From contig NC_014924.1 in assembly GCF_000185965.1 (NCBI RefSeq), positions 2,728,001-2,792,000 on the forward strand: a DNA stretch of 64,000 nucleotides. Reading direction: 5' to 3'. The translations under genes and the position numbers were made by a program. The notes beneath the pieces are model-generated. The model had not been told where the DNA came from. It saw only the letters and a program-made list of their open reading frames with translations, and searched no databases. Of the stretch, positions 47,033-55,443 are shown piece by piece (within the stretch, counting starts at the first letter, position 1; the number at the start of each line of letters is the position of its first letter). Origin of the DNA: Pseudoxanthomonas suwonensis 11-1. GTDB lineage: Bacteria; Pseudomonadota; Gammaproteobacteria; Xanthomonadales; Xanthomonadaceae.

Positions 47033-47416
47033 ATGCCGCACCACAGCCGCCTGAGCACCCTGGTCCTGGACTGCCACGTCGACGACCTGCAACCCGCGCT
47101 GGAGTTCTGGAGCGCGGCGCTGGGCAAGCCGGTCGCCACTCCTGACGAGGATGGCGATGGCCGCTACGGCGTGCTCGCCACGGACGAGGACGAGCCGATC
47201 ATCCTGCTGCAGAAGGTCGAGCACGAATCGCGCGTGCACCTGGACATCGAGAGCGACGACATCGATGCCGAGGCCGACCGGCTGGAGCGCCTGGGCGCGC
47301 GCAAGGTCGCCTTCGTCAAGCGCTGGTGGGTGATGGAAGCCCCGACCGGGCACCGCTTCTGCGTGGTGCGCCCGCAGCGCGAGCGCTTCGGCAGCCACCT
47401 CAACCGTTGGGACTAG
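47033..47416 (+). CDS. VOC (glyoxalase-like) family protein
   Basis: A 127-aa protein of the vicinal-oxygen-chelate fold: LVLDCHVDDLQPALEFWSAAL at the N-terminus, RVHLDIESDDIDAEADRLERLGA in the second half and a C-terminal APTGHRFCVVRPQR strand. Metal ligand positions (His14, Glu/His later) are partly kept. The specific substrate is unknown; such small single-domain members include glyoxalases and resistance proteins. GGAG lies before the ATG. Convergent with the MBL-fold gene. Confidence 0.85.
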   Translation: MPHHSRLSTLVLDCHVDDLQPALEFWSAALGKPVATPDEDGDGRYGVLATDEDEPIILLQKVEHESRVHLDIESDDIDAEADRLERLGARKVAFVKRWWVMEAPTGHRFCVVRPQRERFGSHLNRWD

Positions 47417-47432
47417 CCTGGACCAGCGCCGC

Positions 47433-48386
47433 TCAGCCGCGGCGGCGGCTGCGGTCCAGCCAGATCTCCAGGCCCTGGGCGTTGAGTTCGATGTCCATGC
47501 CCAGCAGCTCCAGCACGCCCGCATCGTCCATCGGCACGCCATGGGCCTGGGCGCGCTCGAGGTAGTACTCCGACAGCGCCGCGACCAGCGCGCGGTGGCG
47601 GTCCGGGCCGCCATCGCAGGCCTGGGCCAGCGAGACCATGGCGTCGATCTGCTCGTGCAGGTCCGCGGCCAGGCGGCGGACTTCGGTGACCAGGCCGTAG
47701 TGGGTCAGGTACATCAGCTGCGGCGCGGTCTCGAGCATGCGCCGGATCGAGGCCTGCAAGGCCTCCGGCTCGAACTGCACCGGGGAGGACGTCGGCAGGA
47801 TGAAGGCGCCGGCGGCGCTGTCCAGCTGCCGGTAGGACAGGCCGAAGGTGTCGCCGGCGAACCAGCCGCGGCTGCGCTCGTCCCAGATGCACATGTGGTG
47901 GCGGGCATGGCCGGGTGTGTCCAGGCAGCGCAGCGCGCGGCCTGCCAGGTCGATGACGTGGCCATCTCCGGCCACCACCACGCGCTCATCCGGCACCGGC
48001 ACCAGCTGGCCGTAGTGGCGGGCGAACTCCTCCTCGCCGTACACCGCGGTGGCACCGGCGACCAGGCGCTGCGGATCGACCATATGCGGGGCCGCGCGCG
48101 GATGCGCCACCAGCTTCGCTTTGGGCAGCTGCTGCATCAGCAGGCCGGCGCCGCCGGCGTGGTCGAGGTGGGCGTGGGTCAGGACCAGCCAGTCCACCGC
48201 CTCCGGCCCGAGCCCGGCATCGGACAGGGCCTGCAGCAGCAAGGGCACGCTGTGGTTGGTGCCGCAGTCCACGAACGCCGCCCTGCCCTGCTCGACCACC
48301 AGGTAGGCGGCACCGAAGGAAGGCCGGACGTACCCGGTGTCGAGGGTATGGATGCCGTGGCTGGCCGCCAGCTGCTGCTGCCGCAT
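47433..48386 (-). CDS. MBL-fold metallo-hydrolase
   Basis: A 317-aa metallo-beta-lactamase-fold protein with the dinuclear metal motif HxHxDH in LTHAHLDHAGGAG, further ligands in DTPGHARHHMCIW (His) and WFAGDTFG (Asp), and His in YLTHYG. A C-terminal helical domain of about 90 residues follows. Related proteins hydrolyse thioesters, lactones or cyclic nucleotides; the substrate cannot be told from sequence. Confidence 0.9.
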   Translation of the reverse strand: MRQQQLAASHGIHTLDTGYVRPSFGAAYLVVEQGRAAFVDCGTNHSVPLLLQALSDAGLGPEAVDWLVLTHAHLDHAGGAGLLMQQLPKAKLVAHPRAAPHMVDPQRLVAGATAVYGEEEFARHYGQLVPVPDERVVVAGDGHVIDLAGRALRCLDTPGHARHHMCIWDERSRGWFAGDTFGLSYRQLDSAAGAFILPTSSPVQFEPEALQASIRRMLETAPQLMYLTHYGLVTEVRRLAADLHEQIDAMVSLAQACDGGPDRHRALVAALSEYYLERAQAHGVPMDDAGVLELLGMDIELNAQGLEIWLDRSRRRG

Positions 48387-48516
48387 TTTCGGGACTGCCT
48401 GGGGGTGATGCGGGCAGCCTAGTCAGGCCCCATCACCGGCACGATCCGGCTTTGGTCGTAGTGACACCGGCGCCGGGTGCGGCCGGTCACGTTTCGTGCC
48501 GGCCCGGCCTGCCTTC

Positions 48517-48825
48517 TCAGCCCCGGGTCCAGCCCTGGGACAGGCGCATGCGCAGCGGGATGGCCACCGCCAGCACCGCCAGGAAGGCGCCGTAGGCGTA
48601 GAGCACCGCCAGCACCTGGCGCCAGATCGGGCCGGCGCCACGCCAGGCCAGGCCCTCGTGGTAGCCCCAGTGCATGCCGGCCACGCTCAGCACCAGCGCC
48701 AGCAACAGGACCACCAGGTCGAACCTGCGGCGCGCGGCCGGGCGCGGCGTGCGCGGGAACAGCCAGTACAGGCCGCCGAGGACAGCGAACCAGGGCAGGA
48801 ACAGCAGCAGCGACAGCCAGGCCAT
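48517..48825 (-). CDS. small three-helix membrane protein (hypothetical)
   Basis: A 102-aa protein starting MAWLSLLLFLPWFAVLGGLY, with three hydrophobic segments (about 3-22, 36-55, 70-92) joined by Arg-rich loops (PRTPRPAARRRFD). Its ATG overlaps the trpS stop (TGATG) and has GGAGG seven bases upstream, so translation is probably coupled to trpS. I do not recognise a named family. Confidence 0.75.
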   Translation of the reverse strand: MAWLSLLLFLPWFAVLGGLYWLFPRTPRPAARRRFDLVVLLLALVLSVAGMHWGYHEGLAWRGAGPIWRQVLAVLYAYGAFLAVLAVAIPLRMRLSQGWTRG

Positions 48826-50192
48826 CAGCCGGCCTCCGCCTCGGACAGCTGGCGCAGGGCCTCGATCACCACGTCGACCCCGGCCACGTCCGCGCCCAGG
48901 GTGCCCACGCGCTCGCCCATCAGGCCGACCGCGCCCTGCTCCAGCGCATGCAGCGCGTTGATGCCCTCGCGGCGCAGCCGGGCGATGCGCTCGCCAGCCT
49001 CGCGCGGGGATCCGGAGCCGTCGCCCTGCAGCAGCACGCGGCCTTCGGCATCGACCAGCTTGAAGTGGAAGCGGCCATCGGCCTCGCGGTACTGCTTGAA
49101 TTGCGGCAGGCGCGCGGCGGGCTTTTTCTTCTTCTCGACAGACTGCGTGACCGCCACCTGGAAACCACCCAGGCCGACCGCACGCTGCAGGCCGTCCAGC
49201 AGCGGCACGGTGGTCTCGCGCGCCTTGCGCGCGCCCTCCTGCAGGATCTCCTCCAGCTGCGCCGGCCTGGCGATCAGCTGCGCGTACTGCTCGCGCATCG
49301 GCGCCACAGCGTCCTCGATGCGGGCCACCAGGCGCTGCTTGGCATCGCCCCAGCCAATGCCCTCGGCGAAGGCGTGGCGCATCTCCTCGGCCTGCTCCGG
49401 CGTGGCGAAGGCCTGGTACAGCTGGAACACGGCCGAACCCTCGGTGTCCTTGGGCTCGCCGGGCGCGCGCGAGTCGGTGACGATCGACATCACCAGGCGC
49501 TTGATCTCCGCCGGCGGCGCGAACAGCGGGATGGTGTTGTCGTAGCTCTTGGACATCTTGCGGCCGTCCAGGCCCGGCAGGGTGGCCACGTTCTCGTCGA
49601 TCTGCACTTCCGGCAGCACCAACGGCTCGCCGGACTGGCCGGTGGCCTGGCGCCAGGCGTCGCCGTAGAGGTGGTTGAAACGCTGGCCGATGTCGCGCGC
49701 CATCTCGATGTGCTGGATCTGGTCGCGGCCCACCGGCACCTTGTGCGCGCCGAAGGCGAGGATGTCGGCGGCCATCAGCACCGGATACATGTACAGCCCG
49801 GCGGTGACGCCCGCATCGGCGTCCTCGCCTGCCTCGGTGTTCTTGTCGACCGCGGCCTTGTAGGCGTGCGCGCGGTTGAGCAGCCCCTTGGCGGTGACGC
49901 AGGTCAGCAGCCAGGTCAGCTGCGGGATCTCGGGGATGTCCGACTGCCGGTAGAACACGACCTTTTCCGGATCCAGGCCGCAGGCCAGCCAGGTCGCGGC
50001 GATCTCCAGGCGCGAGCGGGCCACGCGGCGCGGGTCGTCGGCCTTGATCAGGGCGTGGTAGTCGGCCAGGAAGAAGAAGCTCTCCACCCCGGGCGCGCGC
50101 GAGGCGGCGACGGCGGGACGGATGGCACCGGCATAGTTGCCCAGGTGCGGGGTGCCGGTGGTGGTGATGCCGGTGAGGACGCGAACGGTCAT
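48825..50192 (-). CDS. trpS: tryptophan-tRNA ligase with C-terminal extension
   Basis: A 455-aa class I aminoacyl-tRNA synthetase. HIGH-type motif TPHLGNYAG near the N-terminus, the tryptophan pocket VGRDQIQHIEMARD and the KMSKS loop (GRKMSKSYDN). Standard bacterial TrpS is about 330-340 aa. Here about 110 extra residues follow a Lys-rich linker (EKKKKPAARL): FKQYREADGRFHFKLVDAEG looks like a DUF1508/YegP-type beta repeat and then a helical tail. Charging of tRNA-Trp is certain from the core; the role of the tail is unknown. Confidence 0.94.
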   Translation of the reverse strand: MTVRVLTGITTTGTPHLGNYAGAIRPAVAASRAPGVESFFFLADYHALIKADDPRRVARSRLEIAATWLACGLDPEKVVFYRQSDIPEIPQLTWLLTCVTAKGLLNRAHAYKAAVDKNTEAGEDADAGVTAGLYMYPVLMAADILAFGAHKVPVGRDQIQHIEMARDIGQRFNHLYGDAWRQATGQSGEPLVLPEVQIDENVATLPGLDGRKMSKSYDNTIPLFAPPAEIKRLVMSIVTDSRAPGEPKDTEGSAVFQLYQAFATPEQAEEMRHAFAEGIGWGDAKQRLVARIEDAVAPMREQYAQLIARPAQLEEILQEGARKARETTVPLLDGLQRAVGLGGFQVAVTQSVEKKKKPAARLPQFKQYREADGRFHFKLVDAEGRVLLQGDGSGSPREAGERIARLRREGINALHALEQGAVGLMGERVGTLGADVAGVDVVIEALRQLSEAEAG

Positions 50193-50278
50193 GGTGCACG
50201 CAGTCGGGGAAACGTGCCGATTCTACCCCTGCCCGGCCTTGGCCACCCGCGCGCCCTTCCTCCCCGGGAAGCGGACAG

Positions 50279-50315
50279 GAAAAAGCCCGGGCCGGCGGCT
50301 CGCCGTGGCCCGGGC
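50279..50315 (-). terminator. Rho-independent terminator of the CsbD gene
   Basis: GCCCGGGCC (50285-50293) and GGCCCGGGC (50307-50315) form a perfect 9-bp stem. Read on the minus strand it is followed by TTTTT, 15 bases after the CsbD stop. Confidence 0.85.
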
Positions 50316-50330
50316 CTGGGTCGCCACTGC

Positions 50331-50546
50331 TTAGTGGTGGTACTTCTGGTCGAGGGTCTTCTCGAAGTCGCGGATCTCGCGCTCGGCGTGATCCTTCTCC
50401 CAGCCATAGCGCTCCTGCAGCTTGCCGGCCAGGTACTCGGCATTGCCCTCGGCCACGTCGAACACGTCGTCGGTGAGGTCGCCCCACTTGGCCTTCATCT
50501 GGCCCTTAAGCTGCTTCCAGTTACCAGCGATGATGTCGCGGTTCAT
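50331..50546 (-). CDS. CsbD-family stress protein
   Basis: A 71-aa hydrophilic protein, [20 protein letters not shown], with [20 protein letters not shown] and ending LDQKYHH: the CsbD/YjbJ family, abundant under general stress with uncertain function. AAGGAG lies six bases before the ATG. It has its own downstream terminator. The next minus-strand gene upstream, entericidin-like, is another small stress gene. Confidence 0.93.
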   Translation of the reverse strand: MNRDIIAGNWKQLKGQMKAKWGDLTDDVFDVAEGNAEYLAGKLQERYGWEKDHAEREIRDFEKTLDQKYHH

Positions 50547-50740
50547 ACGTGCTCCTTGTAGTCGGGGGTTAGGCACCCGGTTTCGTTCCGGGTTGGACAC
50601 AGCTTCGCAGCGGCGGCGTTCGCCGGCGGTCCAGCCGCCGTCAATGCGAAGTTAGGTGGCTGAACGCTGGCCTGTATTAACGCTGGCCTGTAGTGATTCC
50701 TTCCCATGAAGAATCCGCACCGCCTTGCGGCGCGGACAAC

Positions 50741-50768
50741 AAAAGGCGGAGCCATCACTGGCTCCGCC
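50741..50768 (-). terminator. Rho-independent terminator of the entericidin-like gene
   Basis: GGCGGAGCC (50745-50753) and GGCTCCGCC (50760-50768) form a perfect 9-bp stem with a 6-base loop. On the minus strand it is followed by TTTT. The rest of 50547-50846, between the two small genes, shows only GC-rich partial dyads and presumably the CsbD promoter. Confidence 0.85.
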
Positions 50769-50846
50769 CGCTTGCAACTCCATCTGCGCACTTCCTCTGT
50801 GCCCGGCGCTTCCTGGCGCTTACCGGTTCCTCTCGAACTCCTCAGC

Positions 50847-50999
50847 TCAGCACTTGCCGTCCTTGCAGTCCTGGGCCTTGTCTTCGAGCTTTTCGCCGCC
50901 CTTCTGGATGTCCTTGCCGGCGCCGGCCATGGTGTTGCAGGCGGTCAGGGCGGAGATCGAGAACAGGCTGATGAAAGTCAGGGCAACGATGCGCTTCAT
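50847..50999 (-). CDS. entericidin-like small lipoprotein
   Basis: A 50-aa protein, MKRIVALTFISLFSISALTA then Cys21, a typical short lipoprotein signal with an LTAC lipobox. The mature part, NTMAGAGKDIQKGGEKLEDK, matches the entericidin A/B pattern (NTxxGxGxDIxxGGExIxxAA), with a Cys-containing tail (DCKDGKC) instead of the usual Ala-rich end. Entericidins are stress-induced membrane lipopeptides linked to stationary-phase lysis. GGGAG precedes the ATG. Confidence 0.9.
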   Translation of the reverse strand: MKRIVALTFISLFSISALTACNTMAGAGKDIQKGGEKLEDKAQDCKDGKC

Positions 51000-51099
51000 A
51001 GGGGCTCCCATCGGATGTCATGCCCGCACGGCATGTGCGGGGCTGGGCGCCACTTTTCCCGGTCGCCCGTCGTCCCGGCGTGAACCCTTTGCTGACGTT

Positions 51100-52023
51100 T
51101 CAATCACGCATCAGGGTGGACTTGCCGAACAGGCTCTCGACCAGGTCCACCGCCAGCTCGGCCGTCGCGTTGCGCGTATCGAGCACGGGATTGAGCTCGA
51201 CGATGTCCAGCGAACCCAGGCGGCCGGTGTCGGCGATCATCTCCATCACCAGCTGCGCCTCGCGGTAGTTCACGCCGCCCGGCACGGTGGTACCCACGCC
51301 CGGAGCGATGCCCGGATCGAGGAAGTCCACGTCGAAGCTGACATGCAGGTGCGTGCCCTCGTCCACGCCGTCCAGCGCCTGCTGCATCACCGCCTTCATC
51401 CCGACCTCGTCGATGTAACGCATGTCGTAGATGTCCAGGCCATGCTGCTTGACCAGGCGCTTCTCCTCCGGATCCACCGAGCGGATGCCGATCTGCCGCA
51501 CCTGCGCCGGGGTGATCGCCGGGCCTTCGCCATCGAGGCTGACCAGTTCGCGCGGGCCGATACCGCACAGGCAGGCCACCGGCATGCCATGCACGTTGCC
51601 CGAGGGCGTGACCTCGCTGGTGTTGAAGTCGGCATGTGCGTCCAGCCACAGCACGCGCAGCTGCTTGCCGGTCTCGCGGCAGTGGCGCGCCACCGCGCTG
51701 ATCGAACCCATCGCCAGGCAGTGGTCGCCGCCCAGCATCACCGGCATGCGCCCGCGGCGCAGCTCGGCCAGGCTGGCCTGCATCAGGCTGCGATTCCACT
51801 GCACCACCTGCTCCAGATGGCGGTACCCGGCGACCGGAGGCTGCCAGGGATTGGGCGGGCCGGACAGGTTGCCGGTGTCCAGCACCTCCACCCCGCGCGC
51901 GGCCAGTGCCTCGCCGATCCCGGCGATGCGCAGGGCGTCGGGGCCCAGGGAGGCGCCACGGTGCCCGGCACCAACGTCGGTGGGAACGCCGATCAGGGAA
52001 ACAGGGGGATAGCTGCGAGGCAT
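51100..52023 (-). CDS. rocF: arginase
   Basis: A 307-aa ureohydrolase converting arginine to ornithine and urea. Manganese-binding signatures: MLGGDHCLAMG, WLDAHADFNTSE, and SFDVDFLDPGIAPGVG. VHGMPVA and the substrate loop near DAHADFNTSEVTPSGN fit arginase rather than agmatinase. Start MPRSYPPVSLIGVPTDVGAG. Together with the Tyr, Trp and branched-chain catabolic genes it indicates use of amino acids as carbon and nitrogen. Confidence 0.94.
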   Translation of the reverse strand: MPRSYPPVSLIGVPTDVGAGHRGASLGPDALRIAGIGEALAARGVEVLDTGNLSGPPNPWQPPVAGYRHLEQVVQWNRSLMQASLAELRRGRMPVMLGGDHCLAMGSISAVARHCRETGKQLRVLWLDAHADFNTSEVTPSGNVHGMPVACLCGIGPRELVSLDGEGPAITPAQVRQIGIRSVDPEEKRLVKQHGLDIYDMRYIDEVGMKAVMQQALDGVDEGTHLHVSFDVDFLDPGIAPGVGTTVPGGVNYREAQLVMEMIADTGRLGSLDIVELNPVLDTRNATAELAVDLVESLFGKSTLMRD

Positions 52024-52131
52024 TGACGGTATCCGTTGAAACTTTCCCGCAGTCTAGCGGGGAGGCTTCGGGACCACGCGCCGCAGCGCAGCAGACGCTG
52101 GTTTCACGGCCAGACTGCTATCCAAGACGCC

Positions 52132-52470
52132 ATGACCACCACCACCTGCCTGCCCCCTGTCGCTCCCGCGGCCCGTGTCCCGGCCGCGGTCGTCCCGGCG
52201 GCCACTACGGCCAGCGACGAGCCGCCGCCGTTCAACGTGCCGCTGACCCTGCTGGCCGAGGCCGACGGCCGGACCGACATCCTCCACGGGTTCCACGACC
52301 TCCACGGGTTCCACGACGGCGAGGCCTGGTACGCCTACGACCTGCCGTCCCAGGGCCAGTGGCGTGTGGTTGCGTGGCAGGCGGGCTACCGCTGGCCGCC
52401 AGGCCTGCCCGATGGCGTGCGCCTGTCGCGTCCGGCGCCGCTGTATGCGGCCTGCGGCCTGCTGCCCTGA
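52132..52470 (+). CDS. hypothetical protein with in-frame hexapeptide duplication
   Basis: A 112-aa open frame starting MTTTTCLPPVAPAARVPAAV, an Ala/Pro/Val-rich N-terminus, then a small globular-looking part (FNVPLTLLAEADGRTDILHG, GEAWYAYDLPSQGQWRVVAW). A perfect 18-bp tandem duplication (52282-52317) gives LHGFHDLHGFHD. I do not recognise a family, and no strong ribosome site is seen. It could be a real lineage-specific gene. Confidence 0.5.
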   Translation: MTTTTCLPPVAPAARVPAAVVPAATTASDEPPPFNVPLTLLAEADGRTDILHGFHDLHGFHDGEAWYAYDLPSQGQWRVVAWQAGYRWPPGLPDGVRLSRPAPLYAACGLLP

Positions 52471-52499
52471 GGCAGGCTGGAAGCAGGCGCGCGGAAGAT

Positions 52500-52575
52500 T
52501 GGTGCCGCTTGTCCGAATCGAACGGACGACCTACGGTTTACAAGACCGTTGCTCTACCAACTGAGCTAAAGCGGC
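52500..52575 (-). tRNA. tRNA-Thr (anticodon UGU)
   Basis: The minus strand gives a complete cloverleaf of 76 bases: acceptor GCCGCTT/AAGCGGC, D arm AGCTCAGTTGGTAGAGC, anticodon stem-loop CGGTCTTGTAAACCG with anticodon TGT, variable AGGTC, T arm GTCCGTTCGATTCGGAC, discriminator A and encoded CCA (52500-52502). It stands alone, between arginase/hypothetical and the SPOR gene. Confidence 0.97.
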
Positions 52576-52601
52576 AGGGGCGGCGATTCTAGCGCAGCCG
52601 C

Positions 52602-53306
52602 TCAGCTGCCGGTGCCGCGCACCCGGCTGCAGTTGATCGCGCGGGCGTCGCCCGCGACCTGGCGGACCTTCGCTTCCTCGGTGGTGGCCAGCAACAGCCA
52701 CCAGCGCGGCGGCTGGCCGCGTCCCATCTCGCGCAGCTCGGCCGGGAATCCCAGCTGCTGCATCGCGGCCACGCGACGCTCGGCCATGTCGCGGTTGCGG
52801 AAGGTGCCCAGCGCCACGGCGTTGGCTTCGGCACCCTGCTGCAGCACCAGCATGTCGTTGAAGCCGGCCTCCTGCAGGCGGGCCACGGTCGCCTGGGCCG
52901 CCTCGCGGCTGGCCACCGGCGGCAGCAGCACGCGGTACATCTCGGCCTCGCCCGCGTCCTCCTCCAGGCGCGAACGTTGCAGCAGTGCGCCCAGGCGCGA
53001 CTGCAGCGCGGCGGCCTCGTCGCGACCGGCGAACGGACCGGTGCGCAGGCAGACGGTCGCAGGCGCGGCTGGCACGGGTGCTGCCAGTGCGGTGCCAGGG
53101 GCGGGGGCAGGCGCGGAGGCCGCTGCGGGCACCGGGGCGGGTGCGGGGCGCGATCCGGGATCCAGCGTGCGCACCAGCTCCAGGGTGGCCACGCCGGCCG
53201 GCGGTTGCGGGACCGCGGGCGCGGCCGGCTCGGGGCGCAGCAGCCACCAGGTGGCGACGCCGAGATTGAGGACGGCGAGCAGGACGATGAGGGCGCGGAC
53301 GATCAT
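52602..53306 (-). CDS. SPOR-domain-like membrane protein
   Basis: A 234-aa protein starting MIVRALIVLLAVLNLGVATWW, one N-terminal membrane anchor. A Pro/Ala-rich linker (about 30-85) follows, then a C-terminal SPOR-like region with two repeats: RTGPFAGRDEAAALQSRLGA and ALGTFRNRDMAERRVAAMQQ. SPOR domains bind denuded peptidoglycan at division sites. It is downstream of coaX on the same strand with a 45-base gap. Confidence 0.8.
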   Translation of the reverse strand: MIVRALIVLLAVLNLGVATWWLLRPEPAAPAVPQPPAGVATLELVRTLDPGSRPAPAPVPAAASAPAPAPGTALAAPVPAAPATVCLRTGPFAGRDEAAALQSRLGALLQRSRLEEDAGEAEMYRVLLPPVASREAAQATVARLQEAGFNDMLVLQQGAEANAVALGTFRNRDMAERRVAAMQQLGFPAELREMGRGQPPRWWLLLATTEEAKVRQVAGDARAINCSRVRGTGS

Positions 53307-53351
53307 GACCCCGATTCTAGGGGAGCGCGCCGGCGCGCGGCCGGCCGCCGG

Positions 53352-54074
53352 TCAGCGCGAGGCGTCCGCTTCGCCGGCCCAGATCGCCAGGCCTTCCAGC
53401 ACCAGCGACGGACGCAGCCGTGCCTGCGGCAACAGGGGTGCCAGTGCCTCGGCGCCACCGCCGTGCAGCAGAAGCGCCGGGTCGCGGCCCAGCAGCTGCC
53501 TGCCCTGTTCCAGCGAACGCAGCACCAGGGCCACGGCGGCACCGTCGCAGCCGGAGGCCAGGGCGTCGTCGGTATCGTCGGCGAATTCGCGGTATTGCCC
53601 GCCCTGCGCCGGCAGCTGCGCGGCACGCGCGTGCAGGATCTCGCGCATCAGCGTCGGCGAGGGCGCGATGCGGCCGCCGTGGTGGCGCCCGCTGGCATCG
53701 AGCAGGTCGATGGTCAGCGCGGTGCCGATCCCGGCCAGCAGCACGTCGCCGCCGTCCTTGTGCGCGGCCAGCAGGGCCAGGAAGCGGTCCACGCCGAAAC
53801 GCTGCGGCTGCGGATAGGCCACCTGCACCCCGGCGCACCCGGCCTGGCTGCGGGCGACATGGACCTCGTCGAAGTTCGCGTGCAGCCGCTCCAGCACCGC
53901 CGCGGTCAGGGCCTGGCTGGCGACGCTGGCGACGAAGGCGCGGCGCCCGCGCGGCACCGGCGCCTGGTGGATGTCCTCGCCATGCGGCCAGGCCTGCACC
54001 TGCCCAGGCGCACCGCCGCTCCACGGCGCGGCCTTGAAGCGCGAGTTGCCGAGATCGAACAGCCAGTCGCTCAT
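53352..54074 (-). CDS. coaX: type III pantothenate kinase
   Basis: A 240-aa ASKHA-fold kinase of CoA biosynthesis: phosphate-1 motif FDLGNSRFKAA, the GVDRFLALLAAHKDG substrate motif and phosphate-2 motif GIGTALTIDLLDASGRHHGG. Type III enzymes are not feedback-inhibited by CoA and use a monovalent cation. Its ATG overlaps the birA stop (ATGA), the conserved birA-coaX coupling of many gammaproteobacteria. Confidence 0.95.
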   Translation of the reverse strand: MSDWLFDLGNSRFKAAPWSGGAPGQVQAWPHGEDIHQAPVPRGRRAFVASVASQALTAAVLERLHANFDEVHVARSQAGCAGVQVAYPQPQRFGVDRFLALLAAHKDGGDVLLAGIGTALTIDLLDASGRHHGGRIAPSPTLMREILHARAAQLPAQGGQYREFADDTDDALASGCDGAAVALVLRSLEQGRQLLGRDPALLLHGGGAEALAPLLPQARLRPSLVLEGLAIWAGEADASR

Positions 54075-55045
54075 TGCCGCCTCACGCTCACTTCGCCGGC
54101 GTGTACCCGGCGCTCGCCGTCACCGGTGGAGACGCGCAGGGCGCCGTCGGGGGCCAGGCCAAGCGCGCGCCCCTCGAAATCGCCGCGGCTGTCCAGCACC
54201 CGCACCGGATGCCCGGCCAGCGCGTCCAGTGCCGCATAGCGCGGCAGGAACGGCGCCAGGCCCTCCCTGTCGAACAGTTCCAGCGCCTGCAGCAGCGCGT
54301 CCAGCACGGCGATGGCCACCGCGTTGCGCGAAGGCACGCGGCCGCCGCCCAGCCGGCCCAGGTCGGTCCAGGGCTGGTCGATATCGTCCGTCGGGCCGAG
54401 GTCGACGTTGATGCCGATGCCGATCACCGCGTGCACCGGGCCGCCGTGCTCGCCGCCGCCTTCCACCAGCAGGCCGGCCAGCTTGAGGCCGCCGGCGACC
54501 AGGTCGTTGGGCCACTTCAGGCCCACCATCGGATAGCCGCAGGCACGCAGGGCCTCGGCCACCGCGACGCCGGCCACCAGGCTCAGGCCGCCCAGCCGGG
54601 CCAGGCCGCCCTGGAAGCCGCGCCGTACCGACATGCAGACCTGCCCACCCAGCGGCGACACCCAGCGCCGGCCGAGGCGGCCGCGGCCGGCGTTCTGGCG
54701 CTCGGCCAGCAGGACCTCGGTGCCGGCCTGCAGCGGACGCCGCAGCAGCTCGGTGTTGGTCGAATCCAGGCTCCAGGCCACGTCCAGCGCGTGCAGGCCG
54801 GAAGCGGCTGCAGGCGAGAGGCCTGCGCGCAGGCGCACCGGGTCGAGCAGTTCCAGCGGGGCGTCCAGCACGTAGCCACGGCCCGGGCGGGCTTCGATCC
54901 GCGCACCGGCCGCGCGCAGTCCCTCGATCCGCTTCCAGACCGCCGCGCGGGTGATGCCCGCGTCGCGCGCCAGTGCGTCGCCCGAGCCCCCCCCCGCTGC
55001 CAGCCGCCGCAGCAGCTCCCGATCGTCCACAACCGCTCCATCCAT
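54071..55045 (-). CDS. birA: bifunctional biotin-protein ligase / biotin operon repressor BirA
   Basis: A 324-aa protein. The N-terminal winged helix (about 5-65, LLRRLAAGGGSGDALARDAG, AAVWKRIEGLRAAG) would bind DNA. The ligase core has ERQNAGRGRLGRRWVSP (biotinyl-AMP loop) and VGLKWPNDLVAGGLKLAG (catalytic Lys in KWPND), followed by a C-terminal SH3-like domain. It attaches biotin to carboxylases such as AccB. An operator for it is not visible in the window. Confidence 0.95.
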   Translation of the reverse strand: MDGAVVDDRELLRRLAAGGGSGDALARDAGITRAAVWKRIEGLRAAGARIEARPGRGYVLDAPLELLDPVRLRAGLSPAAASGLHALDVAWSLDSTNTELLRRPLQAGTEVLLAERQNAGRGRLGRRWVSPLGGQVCMSVRRGFQGGLARLGGLSLVAGVAVAEALRACGYPMVGLKWPNDLVAGGLKLAGLLVEGGGEHGGPVHAVIGIGINVDLGPTDDIDQPWTDLGRLGGGRVPSRNAVAIAVLDALLQALELFDREGLAPFLPRYAALDALAGHPVRVLDSRGDFEGRALGLAPDGALRVSTGDGERRVHAGEVSVRRQ

Positions 55046-55146
55046 CCTGCAAGGGCGGGATTATCCGGCATCGGCGGCCGCCGCGCCCGTTGCGCGGGGC
55101 GGTTCCGCGTTATATTCGACGCCTTGCCGGCCGTCCGGAACGACCC

Positions 55147-55443
55147 ATGCGCCGTTACCTCACGCTCCTGCTGCTGACCTGCCCCACCCTGTGCCTGGCC
55201 GCGCCCGGAGTCCCGGAACCGGACCAGAAGCAGGGCGCCTGCGTATACGCCCGCCCGGCCGCGACCGTGGCCGAGCGCGCTGGCGAGGAAGCCCCGCAGG
55301 CGCGTCCGGCGGTACCGCCGGTGGCCCGCACCACTCCGCGCCAGGCGACGTCCGGCGGCGGTGGCGGCGATGCCTCCGACGCGGTCGTGCCGCGCGCCCG
55401 CAGTGGCCGCTGGCACAGCTTCCTGCCGGGTATGTTCCGCTGA
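55147..55443 (+). CDS. short secreted hypothetical protein
   Basis: A 98-aa protein with a clear signal peptide (MRRYLTLLLLTCPTLCLAAP) and a Pro/Ala/Arg-rich, Gly-containing low-complexity mature region ending ARSGRWHSFLPGMFR. No family recognised. CGGAA before the ATG is a weak ribosome site. Its stop overlaps the apparent start of mtfA. Confidence 0.65.
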   Translation: MRRYLTLLLLTCPTLCLAAPGVPEPDQKQGACVYARPAATVAERAGEEAPQARPAVPPVARTTPRQATSGGGGGDASDAVVPRARSGRWHSFLPGMFR

